A DNA stretch of 38,603 nt from WHTX01 sp038255145 (GCA_038255145.1 JBBSLP010000061.1:1-38603), one strand, 5' to 3'. Positions 25,178-33,424 are shown, counted from the stretch's first letter. Program-made: numbers and translations. The notes: a model not told the origin generated them from the sequence alone.

Positions 25178-26182
25178 TCAGCTGGACGGCAGTGGTGACC
25201 GGTAGCGGGCCAGCACCCGCTGGGCCGCTCGGGAGGCCACGCCGGCGTCCAGAGGGGGGTCGGCGGCGACCACGGTGGCGTCGGGGCCGAGGCGCAGCAG
25301 GAGGCGCTCCAACCAGGGCACGGCGCTGACCGCCAGGCGCACCCGCAGACGGCCTCCGTCGAGGGCCTCGACCGCCTCGACCACGTACTGGTCGATGACC
25401 CAGGCCGCGTCGGGTTCCAGCTCGAGGGTGATGCGGGGATCGCTGCCCCGGGGATGGAAGACGCCACGGCCGTCGGCGGCACGGTCCCCACCCCTGGGGG
25501 TCACGGGCTCGTCGAGGGCGCGCGCCGTCTGCATGCGGTCCAGGCGGAACAGGCGCTCGTCCCCGGCCAGGTGGCACCAGGCGTCGAGGTACCACTGGCC
25601 GCCCTCGGCGAACAGGCGCCGGGGGTCCACGGTGCGCACGGTGCGCTGGTCACGCCCGTAGGCGTAGTAGTCCAGCTCGACGAGGTGCTGGCGGGCCACG
25701 GCCTCGCGCAGCAGCTCGATCAGCTCTCGGCGCACGGGGCCGGGGGCCACGGCCAGGGCCTCGCCGGCGTCGATGCCCAGCAGGGCCTCCAACTTGTGCA
25801 GGCCCCGGGCCAGCGGTCCCCCGGCGTCGCTGCCCTCCACGGCCAGGAGCGTCGATCCGGCCGCCACCAGGCCCAACCCCTGCTCGGGGGTGAGCTGCAG
25901 GGGCCGGTCGAAGGCACCGGGGTTCAGGGTGATCCACACCCGGTCGCCGTCGATGACCACGTCGATGAGCTCGTCGGGGGTGAAAGGGTGCAGGCCGACG
26001 AGGAACACCACCTGCAGGTCGGCCAGCAGCTGGCTGCGGGTGAGCCCGAAGCGCCGGCACACGTCGGTGACGGAGGGCCCGTCGTGTTCGGCGATCCACG
26101 GGATGATGGCCAACAAGCGCCGCAGCCGGTCCCCCGCCGTGGCTCGAGGGGCACGCTCGGCACCGGATCGTGGGGTGGTCAC
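25178..26182 (-). CDS. pafC: WYL-domain transcriptional activator PafC
   Basis: A 334-residue regulator with an N-terminal winged-helix domain (about 18-75: RLRRLLAIIPWIAEHDGPSVTDVCRRFGLTRSQL) and a WYL domain from about 165 (HLVELDYYAYGRD...RRLFAEGGQWYLDAWC), plus a C-terminal WCX extension. In mycobacteria PafB and PafC act together as the activator of the LexA-independent DNA-damage response. Here GTG 26182 overlaps the pafB stop by 4 bases, so the two are translationally coupled and probably made in equal amounts. Confidence 0.93.
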   Translation of the reverse strand: MTTPRSGAERAPRATAGDRLRRLLAIIPWIAEHDGPSVTDVCRRFGLTRSQLLADLQVVFLVGLHPFTPDELIDVVIDGDRVWITLNPGAFDRPLQLTPEQGLGLVAAGSTLLAVEGSDAGGPLARGLHKLEALLGIDAGEALAVAPGPVRRELIELLREAVARQHLVELDYYAYGRDQRTVRTVDPRRLFAEGGQWYLDAWCHLAGDERLFRLDRMQTARALDEPVTPRGGDRAADGRGVFHPRGSDPRITLELEPDAAWVIDQYVVEAVEALDGGRLRVRLAVSAVPWLERLLLRLGPDATVVAADPPLDAGVASRAAQRVLARYRSPLPSS

Positions 26183-27120
26183 GCCTGGGCCCGCTGTTCG
26201 AGCCAGTCGACCACCGCAGCCCGCAGTTCGGGGGGGCCCAACACCTCGGCGTGGTCGAGGAAGGTGAGGACGAAGGAGCGGAAGGCGTCGACGTCGGCCA
26301 CGGGCACCCGCAGCTCGACGGAACCGTCACCGCGGTGCTCGACCACGGCATCGGCCCCCAGGTACTGGACCGTCCACGCCGCCTGGTCGCCGTCCACCAG
26401 CAGGCGGGCCTCGGTCACCGCCTCGCGGCCCAGGTCCCACGGTTGCAGCGACACCCCGGGGTGGGGGCGGGCGGGCTTGGGGAACTCGTCGGGCAGGACC
26501 TCGACGTCGCTGCCCATGCGGTCGACCCGGAAGGAGCGCGGGGCGTCGCGGTCGCGGTCGTGGCCCGACACGTACCAGCGGCCCCGCTGGAAGTCGAGGC
26601 GGTGGGGTTCGAGCTGCCGCTCGGCGGGCTCGCGGGCCGGGCCGGCCGGGTAGCGGAAGCGCAGGACGTGTCGGGCGGCCAGGCCGGCGAACACCGCGGT
26701 GAGACGACCGTCGAGGGGCAGTTCGGCCACCAGCCCCGAGGGGTCCCCTCCGGGACCCGACGGGTCGCCGCCGAGCTTCCACAGCGCCTCGTTGGCGCCC
26801 TCGAGGCGCACGACCTGGGCGGCGAGGTGCAGGGCGGCCAGCTCGTCGGGCTCGAACCCCGGGTCGCGCAGGTAGTACTCGTCCTTGGGGATGCGGTAGG
26901 CGTCCTGGTCCCGGGTACCGGCCTTGGAACGCTCCAGGCGCAGGGGGATGCCCATGTCCCGCAGGTCGTCCTTGTCACGCTCGAAGGCCCGCCGGAACGC
27001 GGTCAGCTCGGCCGGGTAGCCGGGGACCCGAGCCCGGATCTCCTCGGCGGTGAGCGGCTGGGTCGTCTCGAGCAGGGCTGCGGTCAGGTTGAGCAGGCGT
27101 TCGAGCTTCGCCGCGGACAC
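26179..27120 (-). CDS. pafB: WYL-domain transcriptional activator PafB
   Basis: A 313-residue protein: winged-helix N-terminus (LERLLNLTAALLETTQPLTAEEIRARV), then a WYL domain (RYPAGPAREPAER...HRLDFQRGRWYVSGHDRD) and a WCX-like C-terminus. It partners PafC; the WYL pocket is thought to sense single-stranded DNA in the damage response. GTG 27120 lies 7 bases after TAGTGT, so the pair has its own likely promoter 45 bases downstream of pafA rather than depending only on readthrough. Confidence 0.93.
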   Translation of the reverse strand: MSAAKLERLLNLTAALLETTQPLTAEEIRARVPGYPAELTAFRRAFERDKDDLRDMGIPLRLERSKAGTRDQDAYRIPKDEYYLRDPGFEPDELAALHLAAQVVRLEGANEALWKLGGDPSGPGGDPSGLVAELPLDGRLTAVFAGLAARHVLRFRYPAGPAREPAERQLEPHRLDFQRGRWYVSGHDRDRDAPRSFRVDRMGSDVEVLPDEFPKPARPHPGVSLQPWDLGREAVTEARLLVDGDQAAWTVQYLGADAVVEHRGDGSVELRVPVADVDAFRSFVLTFLDHAEVLGPPELRAAVVDWLEQRAQA

Positions 27121-27127
27121 GTGTTCG

Positions 27128-27133
27128 ACACTA
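27128..27133 (-). promoter_or_regulatory. TAGTGT -10-like hexamer before pafB
   Basis: On the minus strand TAGTGT ends 7 bases before GTG 27120. Confidence 0.45.
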
Positions 27134-27146
27134 CCGTCGGAGCGAA

Positions 27147-27174
27147 GCGGTCACAGGGAGGCGGTCACAGGGAG
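27147..27174 (-). repeat. 14-bp perfect duplication spanning the pafA stop codon
   Basis: GCGGTCACAGGGAG (plus-strand reading) is present twice in tandem. The upstream minus-strand copy holds the last codons and the TGA of pafA; the second copy repeats a TGA just after it. Confidence 0.85.
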
Positions 27175-28523
27175 GCGATGAGCTTGTCGACCCGGTCGTC
27201 CTCGAAGCGGAACGGGTCCTTGCACAGCACCGTGCGTTGGGCCTGGTCGTTGAGCTTCAGGTGCACCCAGTCCACGGTGTAGTCGCGCTTGCGCTCCTTG
27301 GCCTTGCGGATGAACTCGCCCCGCAGCTTGGCCCGGGTCGTCTGCGGCGGCGTCTCCGTGGCGATCTCGATCTCCTCGTCCGTGCAGATCCGGTCGATCA
27401 TGCCCCGGCGCTGCATCTTGTAGAAGAGGCCGCGTTCCTGGTTCACGTCGTGGTACTGCAGGTCCATGAGAGCGACCTTGGGGTGGGACAGGGGCAGGTC
27501 GTGCTTGGCCCGGTACGCCTCGATCAGCTTGTACTTGATGACCCAGTCGGCGGTGCGGTCGAGCTCGAGGGGGTCACGCTCGATGGTGTTGAGGGCGTGC
27601 TCCCACATCTCGAGGGCCTTGGTCTCGAGGGGGGAGAGACCCCGGGACTCGGCGTAGCGCACGGCCCGGTTCAGGTACTCGTACTGGATGTCGAGGGCGG
27701 AGACCTCACGCCCGTTGGCCAGGCGCACCTTGCGCCGGCAGGTCATGTCGTGGCTGATCTCGCGGATGGCCCGGATGGGGTTCTCCAGCGTCATGTCCCG
27801 CAGGACCACGCCGGGGTCCTCGAGCATGCGCAGCAGGATCGAGGCCGCCCCCACCTTGAGGAAGGTGGCGGACTCGCTCATGTTCGAGTCGCCCACGATC
27901 ACGTGCAGCCGGCGGTAGCGCTCGGCGTCGGCGTGGGGCTCGTCACGGGTGTTGATGATGGGTCGGCTGCGGGTCGTGGCCGACGAGACGCCCTCCCAGA
28001 TGTGCTCGGCCCGCTGCGAGATGCAGTAGAGCGCCCCCCGGGCCGTCTGCAGCACCTTGCCGGCGCCGGCGTAGATCTGCCGGCTGACCAGGAAGGGGAT
28101 CAGCACCTCGGCGTAGTACGAGAAGTCGTCGCGCCGACTGGTGAGGTAGTTCTCGTGGCAGCCGTAGCTGTTGCCGGCCGAGTCGGTGTTGTTCTTGAAC
28201 AGGTAGATGACGCCGCGGATGCCCTCTTCCCGCAGCCGCTGCTCGGCCGAGGCCAGCAGTTGCTCGAGGATGCGCTCCCCGGCCTTGTCGTGCACCACGA
28301 GGTCGTGGATGGAGTCGCACTCGGGGGTGGCGTACTCGGGGTGGCTGCCCACGTCGAGGTACAACCGGGCCCCGTTGGCCAGGAACACGTTGGACGACCG
28401 ACCCCACGACACGACCCGCCGGAAGAGGTAGCGGGCCACCTCGTCGGGACTGAGGCGCCTCTGCCCACGCAGGGTGCAGGTCACCCCGTACTCGTTCTCG
28501 AGCCCGAAGATGCGCCTGTCCAT
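27165..28523 (-). CDS. pafA: Pup-protein ligase PafA
   Basis: A 452-residue carboxylate-amine ligase of the glutamine-synthetase fold that joins the C-terminal glutamate of Pup to substrate lysines using ATP. It begins MDRRIFGLENEYGV, typical of PafA. YLDVGSHPEYATPE contains the conserved aspartate used in catalysis, and KNNTDSAGNSYGCHENY and RDEPHADAERYRRLHVIVGDSN are signature segments shared with Dop. The Dop-specific loop near residue 45 is absent. ATG 28523 lies 7 bases after a TAACGT hexamer; the open frame continues far upstream without protein-like character. The gene ends 44 bases before pafB. Confidence 0.97.
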   Translation of the reverse strand: MDRRIFGLENEYGVTCTLRGQRRLSPDEVARYLFRRVVSWGRSSNVFLANGARLYLDVGSHPEYATPECDSIHDLVVHDKAGERILEQLLASAEQRLREEGIRGVIYLFKNNTDSAGNSYGCHENYLTSRRDDFSYYAEVLIPFLVSRQIYAGAGKVLQTARGALYCISQRAEHIWEGVSSATTRSRPIINTRDEPHADAERYRRLHVIVGDSNMSESATFLKVGAASILLRMLEDPGVVLRDMTLENPIRAIREISHDMTCRRKVRLANGREVSALDIQYEYLNRAVRYAESRGLSPLETKALEMWEHALNTIERDPLELDRTADWVIKYKLIEAYRAKHDLPLSHPKVALMDLQYHDVNQERGLFYKMQRRGMIDRICTDEEIEIATETPPQTTRAKLRGEFIRKAKERKRDYTVDWVHLKLNDQAQRTVLCKDPFRFEDDRVDKLIASL

Positions 28524-28530
28524 GGGCAGC

Positions 28531-28536
28531 ACGTTA
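28531..28536 (-). promoter_or_regulatory. TAACGT -10-like hexamer before pafA
   Basis: On the minus strand TAACGT ends 7 bases before ATG 28523. Together with TACTGT on the plus strand (28599-28604) it makes a compact divergent promoter region. Confidence 0.5.
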
Positions 28537-28598
28537 CCCCGGGGCCGCGCGTCTGCCGGCGAGGGGCTCCGGCCGGGTGCAGCGGGTACCGCCACCGG

Positions 28599-28604
28599 TA
28601 CTGT
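28599..28604 (+). promoter_or_regulatory. TACTGT -10-like hexamer, leaderless start of DUF2007-like gene
   Basis: TACTGT ends 6 bases before ATG 28611. Confidence 0.45.
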
Positions 28605-28610
28605 CGGGGC

Positions 28611-28967
28611 ATGCGGGAGCTGCGCATGGTGCACCTCTCCACGGCCACGAGCGGCTTCGAAGCCCGCCTGTTGGCCGCCCGCCTCGGGGCGGAGGGCGTG
28701 GTGTGGCAGCTCCGCGGCGAGAGCAGCCTCTACCCCCTGGGCACGGTCGAGGTGCTGGTCGACGCGGATGACCTCGACCTGGCCCGTGACCTGCTCGTCG
28801 TGGCCGACCCCGGTATCGGCGCCGACGACGACGGGCCGGCCCTCGACGACGACGACGGCCACACCAGCTCGGCGTGCCGGGTGCGATGGGCCTCCCCCGC
28901 CGTCCTCAGCGTGGTGGCCCTCGTGGCGTTGGCCCTCATGGTGCTGCGGGCCCTGACCGGCGTCTGA
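28611..28967 (+). CDS. DUF2007-like small membrane-tailed protein
   Basis: A 118-residue protein. Residues 1-66 resemble DUF2007 (GlnB-like ferredoxin-fold signal-transduction-type domain): SGFEARLLAARLGAEGV pairs with a strand ending in VEVLVDADDLDLARDLL, as in proteins reading IEAQLAKSRLEAEGI...VPEEDLERAREIL. An Asp-rich linker and a single C-terminal transmembrane helix (about 94-114) follow. It is the only plus-strand gene inside the proteasome locus, divergent from pafA and convergent with prcA. Function unknown. Confidence 0.7.
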   Translation: MRELRMVHLSTATSGFEARLLAARLGAEGVVWQLRGESSLYPLGTVEVLVDADDLDLARDLLVVADPGIGADDDGPALDDDDGHTSSACRVRWASPAVLSVVALVALALMVLRALTGV

Positions 28968-28991
28968 TCCCTGTCCCGACGGCGTCACTCC

Positions 28992-29008
28992 CCGGGGTTC
29001 GGCCCCGG
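28992..29008. terminator. GC hairpin after the DUF2007-like gene
   Basis: CCGGGG-TTCGG-CCCCGG, a 6-bp stem with a 5-base loop 24 bases after the stop. No U-tract. Confidence 0.45.
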
Positions 29009-29044
29009 TGGCGGGCGGTACGCAGGTCGGCCGGCGGGTAGGCG

Positions 29045-29078
29045 GTCGGGTGGGAGCGGGCTCCGCTCCCACCCCGAC
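29045..29078. terminator. Long hairpin, likely bidirectional terminator
   Basis: GTCGGGTGGGAGCGG, loop GCT, then CCGCTCCCACCCCGAC: a 15-bp stem with one bulged base. It sits between the convergent DUF2007-like gene and prcA, beginning 9 bases after the prcA stop on the minus strand. Confidence 0.75.
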
Positions 29079-29086
29079 CGGCCGGA

Positions 29087-29827
29087 TCAGTCCGGCGAGC
29101 CCCCGGTGCCGTGGCCCGCCTCTTCGGCGTGGGTGGCGTCGGGCTCACCCAACAGGGCGTCGATCTCCTCGTCACCGAGGCGTCGGAAGGCGCGACGGGC
29201 GGCGGATCGTTCGAGCAGGGCCACCTCGAGGGCGTCGCCCCGCAACTGGCGGTCGGGACCGGCCAGGGCAGCCACGGCCGAGCGCAGGGCGTACTCGACC
29301 GTGGGGGTGTCGTCGTCGCCGAAGGAGGTGGCCAGGCGGGCCGCCACCGTCTCGGCATCGCCGCCCAGGGCCAGGTAGCGGGTCTCGTCGACCACGGTGC
29401 CGTCGTAGAGCACGTGGTAGAGCCGGTCCGAGGTGCGCTGGGCGGCCACCTCGGCCACGAGGATCTCCACCTCCATGGGCTTGAGCTCGTGGGTGAAGAC
29501 CTGGCCCAGGATCTGGGCGTAGGCGTTGGCCAGGCCCCGGGCGTCGACGTCCTCGCGGCTGTACGAGTAGCCCTTGAGGTCGGCGTGGCGGATGCCGGCG
29601 ATGCGGAGCTGGTCGAACTCGTTGTACTTGCCCACCCCGGCGAAGCCGATGCGGTCGTAGATCTCGCTCACCTTGTGCAGGGTGTTCGACGGGTTCTCGG
29701 CGCAGATGAGGATGCCCTCGGCGCAGACGATGGCGGCCAGTGAACGGCCCCGGGCGATGCCCTTGCGGGCGTAGTCGGCCCGGTCCTTCATCATCTGCTC
29801 GGGAGCGACGTAGAAGGGCATGCTCAT
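29087..29827 (-). CDS. prcA: 20S proteasome alpha subunit PrcA
   Basis: A 246-residue alpha-type proteasome subunit. The N-terminus MSMPFYVAPEQMMKDRADYARKGIARGRS matches bacterial alpha subunits, whose first residues form the gate of the 20S ring. LRIAGIRHADLKGYSYSREDVDARGLANAYAQ is also family-typical. It lacks the N-terminal catalytic threonine, as expected. ATG 29827 overlaps the prcB stop as ATGA, so both rings are made from one coupled message. A long hairpin follows the stop. Confidence 0.97.
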   Translation of the reverse strand: MSMPFYVAPEQMMKDRADYARKGIARGRSLAAIVCAEGILICAENPSNTLHKVSEIYDRIGFAGVGKYNEFDQLRIAGIRHADLKGYSYSREDVDARGLANAYAQILGQVFTHELKPMEVEILVAEVAAQRTSDRLYHVLYDGTVVDETRYLALGGDAETVAARLATSFGDDDTPTVEYALRSAVAALAGPDRQLRGDALEVALLERSAARRAFRRLGDEEIDALLGEPDATHAEEAGHGTGGSPD

Positions 29828-30636
29828 GGCTGATCGCCCTTCTGGGGTGCGGCGGTGCTCTCGGACAGGGTGGCGGCCATGGCCGCGAAGCGAGAGGCGA
29901 TCTCGGCCTCGTCCACGGGCTCGAAGCCGGCGGCGGTGATGGTGGCCATGAGCGGGTAGATGCGCCGCACCAGGTCGGGACCGCCGGTGGCCGAGTCCTG
30001 GTCGGCCGCCTGGAACAGGCCAGAGAGGGCGAGGTCGAGGGTGTCTTCGCGGCTGAGGCCCTCGCGGAAGCCCAACTTGATGACGGTGCCGGCGAAGAGG
30101 GAGCCCGAGCCGGTGGCCGCGTAGGCGGCCTCCTCGTAGCGCCCGCCGGTGACGTCGTACTCGAAGAGGCGTCCCACGCCCCGGCGCAGGTCGAAGCCGG
30201 CGAACATGGGCACCACCACCAGGCCCTGCATGGCCATGGGCAGGTGGCCCCGGACCATCATGGACAGCTGGTTGGCCTTGCCCTCGAGGCTGAGGGCCTG
30301 GCCCTCGACCTTCTCGTAGTGCTCCAGCTGGAGCTGGAAGAGGCGCACCATCTCCACCGCCGGGCCCGCGGCGCCGGCGATGGCCACGCCGGAGTGGCGA
30401 TCGGCGGGGAACACCTTCTCCATGTCCCGGTGCGAGATCAGGTTGCCCGAGGTGGCCCGTCGGTCGCCGGCCATCACCACGCCGTCGGCGTAGCGGATGG
30501 CCACCACGGTGGTGCCATGGGTCACCTGCAGGGGCCGGGCCGAGGGGCCCAGGTCCGGGGCACCGAGGCCGGCGCGCCGCGCCACCTCGAAGAAGTTCGG
30601 TCCGGGATCGTCCCCGGGGGGGTACATGGGCATCAT
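29824..30636 (-). CDS. prcB: 20S proteasome beta subunit PrcB
   Basis: A 270-residue catalytic beta subunit. Residues 1-41 are a propeptide ending in VTHG; autocleavage would expose T42 (G-TTVVAIRYADGV), the N-terminal nucleophile. GDRRATSGN carries the conserved aspartate, and SGVAIAGAAGPA follows. The propeptide helps assembly in related species. Starts ATG 30636 and ATG 30633 are adjacent; TAGCTT lies 9 bases before the first. The gene is separated from pup by an acyl-CoA-thioesterase-like gene, unlike Mycobacterium where pup directly precedes prcB. Confidence 0.97.
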   Translation of the reverse strand: MMPMYPPGDDPGPNFFEVARRAGLGAPDLGPSARPLQVTHGTTVVAIRYADGVVMAGDRRATSGNLISHRDMEKVFPADRHSGVAIAGAAGPAVEMVRLFQLQLEHYEKVEGQALSLEGKANQLSMMVRGHLPMAMQGLVVVPMFAGFDLRRGVGRLFEYDVTGGRYEEAAYAATGSGSLFAGTVIKLGFREGLSREDTLDLALSGLFQAADQDSATGGPDLVRRIYPLMATITAAGFEPVDEAEIASRFAAMAATLSESTAAPQKGDQP

Positions 30637-30645
30637 CGGCGACCC

Positions 30646-30651
30646 AAGCTA
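30646..30651 (-). promoter_or_regulatory. TAGCTT -10-like hexamer before prcB
   Basis: On the minus strand TAGCTT ends 9 bases before ATG 30636, giving prcBA their own promoter in the 56-base gap after the thioesterase gene. Confidence 0.45.
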
Positions 30652-30692
30652 GCTGGCCCGCACGCCGATGCCCGCCAGGAGCAGGTACGTCG

Positions 30693-31553
30693 TCAGCCCG
30701 CCGAGGTGGCGGGGATGCGGATGGCGCCCAGCTGGGTGGACTGGGCCACGAGCCGATCGCGGCTGTCCCACACCTCGCACACCTCGTCCACCAGCCCGTC
30801 CTCGATCACCTGCACCCGGAAGCGGATGCGCAGGGGACCGGGGGCGGGCACGGCCCGGATGTAGGCCGAGAGCGCCAGGGTGGGCACCCAACCGGTGTTC
30901 ACGATGGCGAAGGTGGCCGGGGGCAGGGCGTCGACGACCAGGAGCAGGGCCAGGGGGTCGACGTCGCGACCGTCGGGGAAGCGGAACCAGGCCCGTAACT
31001 CACCACTGCCGTCGGGCTCGCCGTCGAGGCCGCCCAGAGGGGCAGGGTCGAAGCGCACGGTGATGGAGCCGCGCAGGGTGGCCGGAACCCCCTCGGTGCC
31101 CGGGGGCGGGGGCAGGGCGATGCAGTCGGCTTCGTCGGGCAGGGCGACGGGCTCGGTGGCTCCCCACCACGTCCCCGCACCATCGGCCAGGTGGCCCAGG
31201 GTGAAGCTGGCGTCGACGCTGGTGCGCCCGTCCTGGACCAGGGACGCCCGCACCTGGCTGGCCGTGCGCCCCACCCGGAAGACCTCGGTGACCACCGTGG
31301 CCGGACCGGTCGTCGGCGGGGTGGCGTACTGCACGGCGGCGGCGATGACGTGGTCCTGGGTCGCTCCCGCGGCCGCACCGGCGGCCAGGGCGGCCCGGCC
31401 CAGCACGGCCAGCAGGTAGCCGCCGTTGGGACGGCCCGAACCGATGCACCAGGCGTCGTCGAGGGTGACGGCGTAGCGCCCCTCCCCCACCACGTCCACC
31501 GGCCGCACCTCGGTCGCCCGATCGAACGCCGACAACCCGCCCATCGCCGACAT
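30693..31553 (-). CDS. Acyl-CoA thioesterase-like double hot-dog protein
   Basis: A 286-residue protein matching the TesB-like/4HBT_3 pattern. The first hot-dog half reads GRPNGGYLLAVLGRAALAAG, then VVTEVFRVGRTASQVRASLVQDGRTSVDASFTLG; the second half includes VVDALPPATFAIVNTGWVPTLALSAYIRAVP and ends with an LVAQSTQLGAI strand. Such proteins hydrolyse acyl-CoA, possibly of unusual acyl groups. ATG 31553 has an AAGGGG Shine-Dalgarno about 5 bases upstream and a TACCAT hexamer at 31581-31586, so it has a short leader and its own promoter. It lies between pup and prcB without an obvious functional link. Confidence 0.75.
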   Translation of the reverse strand: MSAMGGLSAFDRATEVRPVDVVGEGRYAVTLDDAWCIGSGRPNGGYLLAVLGRAALAAGAAAGATQDHVIAAAVQYATPPTTGPATVVTEVFRVGRTASQVRASLVQDGRTSVDASFTLGHLADGAGTWWGATEPVALPDEADCIALPPPPGTEGVPATLRGSITVRFDPAPLGGLDGEPDGSGELRAWFRFPDGRDVDPLALLLVVDALPPATFAIVNTGWVPTLALSAYIRAVPAPGPLRIRFRVQVIEDGLVDEVCEVWDSRDRLVAQSTQLGAIRIPATSAG

Positions 31554-31580
31554 CGCGGCCCCCTTCGCTCGAACTGGCGG

Positions 31581-31586
31581 ATGGTA
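31581..31586 (-). promoter_or_regulatory. TACCAT -10-like hexamer of the thioesterase gene
   Basis: On the minus strand TACCAT lies 27 bases before ATG 31553; transcription would start about 20 bases before the ATG. Confidence 0.35.
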
Positions 31587-31598
31587 GCGGTTGGCGCG

Positions 31599-31624
31599 CC
31601 ACAGGGCCCCGTAGGGCCCTGTGG
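31599..31624. terminator. Perfect hairpin downstream of pup
   Basis: CCACAGGGCCC and GGGCCCTGTGG are perfect 11-bp arms around a 4-base loop (CGTA). It starts 47 bases after the pup stop on the minus strand and lies just upstream of the thioesterase promoter, so it probably ends the pup transcript. Confidence 0.75.
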
Positions 31625-31671
31625 CTGCTCATCAGGTCGTGCGGATCGGTAGAGGGCGAAGCCCCGTCGGG

Positions 31672-31869
31672 CTACTGCCCGCCCTTCTGGATGTAGGACT
31701 TCACGAAGTCCTCGGCGTTCGTCTCGAGGACCTCGTCGATCTCGTCGAGAAGGTCATCGAGCTCGGCCTTGATCTTCTCGCCCTGTTCCGAGACGCCCGG
31801 GGTGGCCATCGGCTCCTCGGTCGTGCGCTCGGGTGTGGACTGCTTCCGCTTCAGCTCCCGCTCGGGCAT
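31672..31869 (-). CDS. pup: Prokaryotic ubiquitin-like protein Pup
   Basis: A 65-residue, mostly disordered tagging protein. The C-terminal half KIKAELDDLLDEIDEVLETN is the region that coils with Arc/Mpa and binds Dop/PafA; the end reads SYIQKGGQ. The final Gln means Dop must deamidate it to Glu before PafA can ligate it. ATG 31869 has AAGGAG 10 bases upstream; the frame is open further upstream but without Pup character. The gene lies 34 bases after dop and is followed by a strong hairpin. Confidence 0.97.
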   Translation of the reverse strand: MPERELKRKQSTPERTTEEPMATPGVSEQGEKIKAELDDLLDEIDEVLETNAEDFVKSYIQKGGQ

Positions 31870-31903
31870 TGAGGCGACGCTCCTTCTCTGGTGCGGCGAG
31901 AGC

Positions 31904-33418
31904 CTAGGAACCGAGCCGCCGGAGCAGCTCGGCCGAGGTCTCGCACTCGTCCAACAACGTACCGACATGCGCCTTGGTGCCCCGCATGGGCTCCATCATC
32001 GGGACCCGACGCAAGGGGTCGTCTCCGATGTCGAACACCATCGAGTCCCAGTTGGCGGCCACGATGTCGTCCGCCCAACGCTCGAGACAGCGACCCCGGA
32101 AGTAGGCCCGGGTGTCGTCGGGCGGCTGGGACTTGGCCCGCTCGACCTCGTCGTCGGTGGTCAGGCGCTCGAGACCCACCCGTCGGGCCAGGCACTTGGA
32201 GGGGCGCAGGTCGTGGTACTGCAGGTCCATGGCCGCCAACCGGGCATCACCCCAGCCCAGGCCGTGGCGCTCGCGGTAGCCGTCGAGCAGGCGCTTCTTG
32301 GCCACCCAGTCGACCTGGTCGGCCACGCTCATGGGATCGGACTCGAGCCCGGTGAGCACCAGCTCCCAGCGCCGCAGCACCTCGGCGCCCGTGTCGGCGT
32401 CGATGCAGTCGAGGCCGCGGTCCTCGGCGTACTTGCGGGCCGAGTCGTACAGCTCCCACTGCCACTCGAGGGCGGTCATGCGCCGGCCGTCCTCGAGCTC
32501 GAGGGCCAGGGTCAGGTCGACGTCGTAGGACACCTGGCGCATGGCCTGCACGGGGTGGGCGAAGTTCATGGTCCGGGGCAGGTAGTCGTCCTCGACCATG
32601 CACAACAGCAGTGACGTCGTCCCCACCTTGAGGAAGGTCGCCACCTCGGACATGTTGGCGTCCCCGGCGATCACGTGGAGGCGCCGGTACTTCTTGGGGT
32701 CGGCGTGGGGCTCGTCGCGGGTGTTGACGATGGGCCGCTTCAGCGTGGTCTCCAGGCCGACCTCCTCCTCGAAGAAGTCGGCCCGCTGGGTGAGCTGGTA
32801 GGGCACCTGACCAGAGGACATGCCCACCGCCTCGGAACCCACCTTGCCCGCCCCGGTGAAGATCTGCCGGGTGATGAAGTGGGGCATGGCCTGGCTGACC
32901 ACCCGGGAGAACGGGGTGGTCCGGTCCATCAGGTAGTTCTCGTGGCAGCCGTAGCTGTTGCCCTTGCGATCGCTGTTGTTCTTGAAGATGAGGATCTCCT
33001 CACCTTCACCGAGCACCCGCGAGACCGCCTCCATGGAGTCGATCAGGATCTCTTCTGCAGCCCGGTCGAACACCACGATGCTGCGGGCATCGGCGCACTC
33101 GGGGGTGGAGAGCTCGGGGTGGGCGTGGTCCACGTAGTAGCGGGCGCCGTTGGTGAGCACGGCGTTCACCAGGTGGGTCTCGACCTCGGGTCCCGAGGCC
33201 CCGAACAGGCCCGAGCCCCGGGCATCGTTGCCCGGAGACTCGTCCACGAAGTCCCAGCCCACACGGGGTGTGGCACTGGAGGTGCCCCCTCGCTTGGCGA
33301 TGGAGCTGATGTACGCGTTGATCAGCAGCGAGGAGGCGGCGATGGGGTTGGCATCAGCCCTCCCCCGTAGCAGGATCCCGTACTCGGTCTCGATGCCGAC
33401 GATCTTGCGCAGCGCCAC
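31904..33418 (-). CDS. dop: Pup deamidase/depupylase Dop
   Basis: A 504-residue PafA homologue that converts the C-terminal Gln of Pup to Glu and removes Pup from substrates. It starts ALRKIVGIETEYGI. The Dop-loop is present (KRGGTSSATPRVGWDFVDES..., about 43-70), which separates Dop from PafA. YYVDHAHPELSTPE holds the catalytic aspartate, and KNNSDRKGNSYGCHENY and RDEPHADPKKYRRLHVIAGDAN are shared with PafA. GTG 33418 lies 6 bases after TAGGTT. The gene is followed by pup at 34 bases. Confidence 0.97.
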   Translation of the reverse strand: MALRKIVGIETEYGILLRGRADANPIAASSLLINAYISSIAKRGGTSSATPRVGWDFVDESPGNDARGSGLFGASGPEVETHLVNAVLTNGARYYVDHAHPELSTPECADARSIVVFDRAAEEILIDSMEAVSRVLGEGEEILIFKNNSDRKGNSYGCHENYLMDRTTPFSRVVSQAMPHFITRQIFTGAGKVGSEAVGMSSGQVPYQLTQRADFFEEEVGLETTLKRPIVNTRDEPHADPKKYRRLHVIAGDANMSEVATFLKVGTTSLLLCMVEDDYLPRTMNFAHPVQAMRQVSYDVDLTLALELEDGRRMTALEWQWELYDSARKYAEDRGLDCIDADTGAEVLRRWELVLTGLESDPMSVADQVDWVAKKRLLDGYRERHGLGWGDARLAAMDLQYHDLRPSKCLARRVGLERLTTDDEVERAKSQPPDDTRAYFRGRCLERWADDIVAANWDSMVFDIGDDPLRRVPMMEPMRGTKAHVGTLLDECETSAELLRRLGS

Positions 33419-33424
33419 GCAGGG

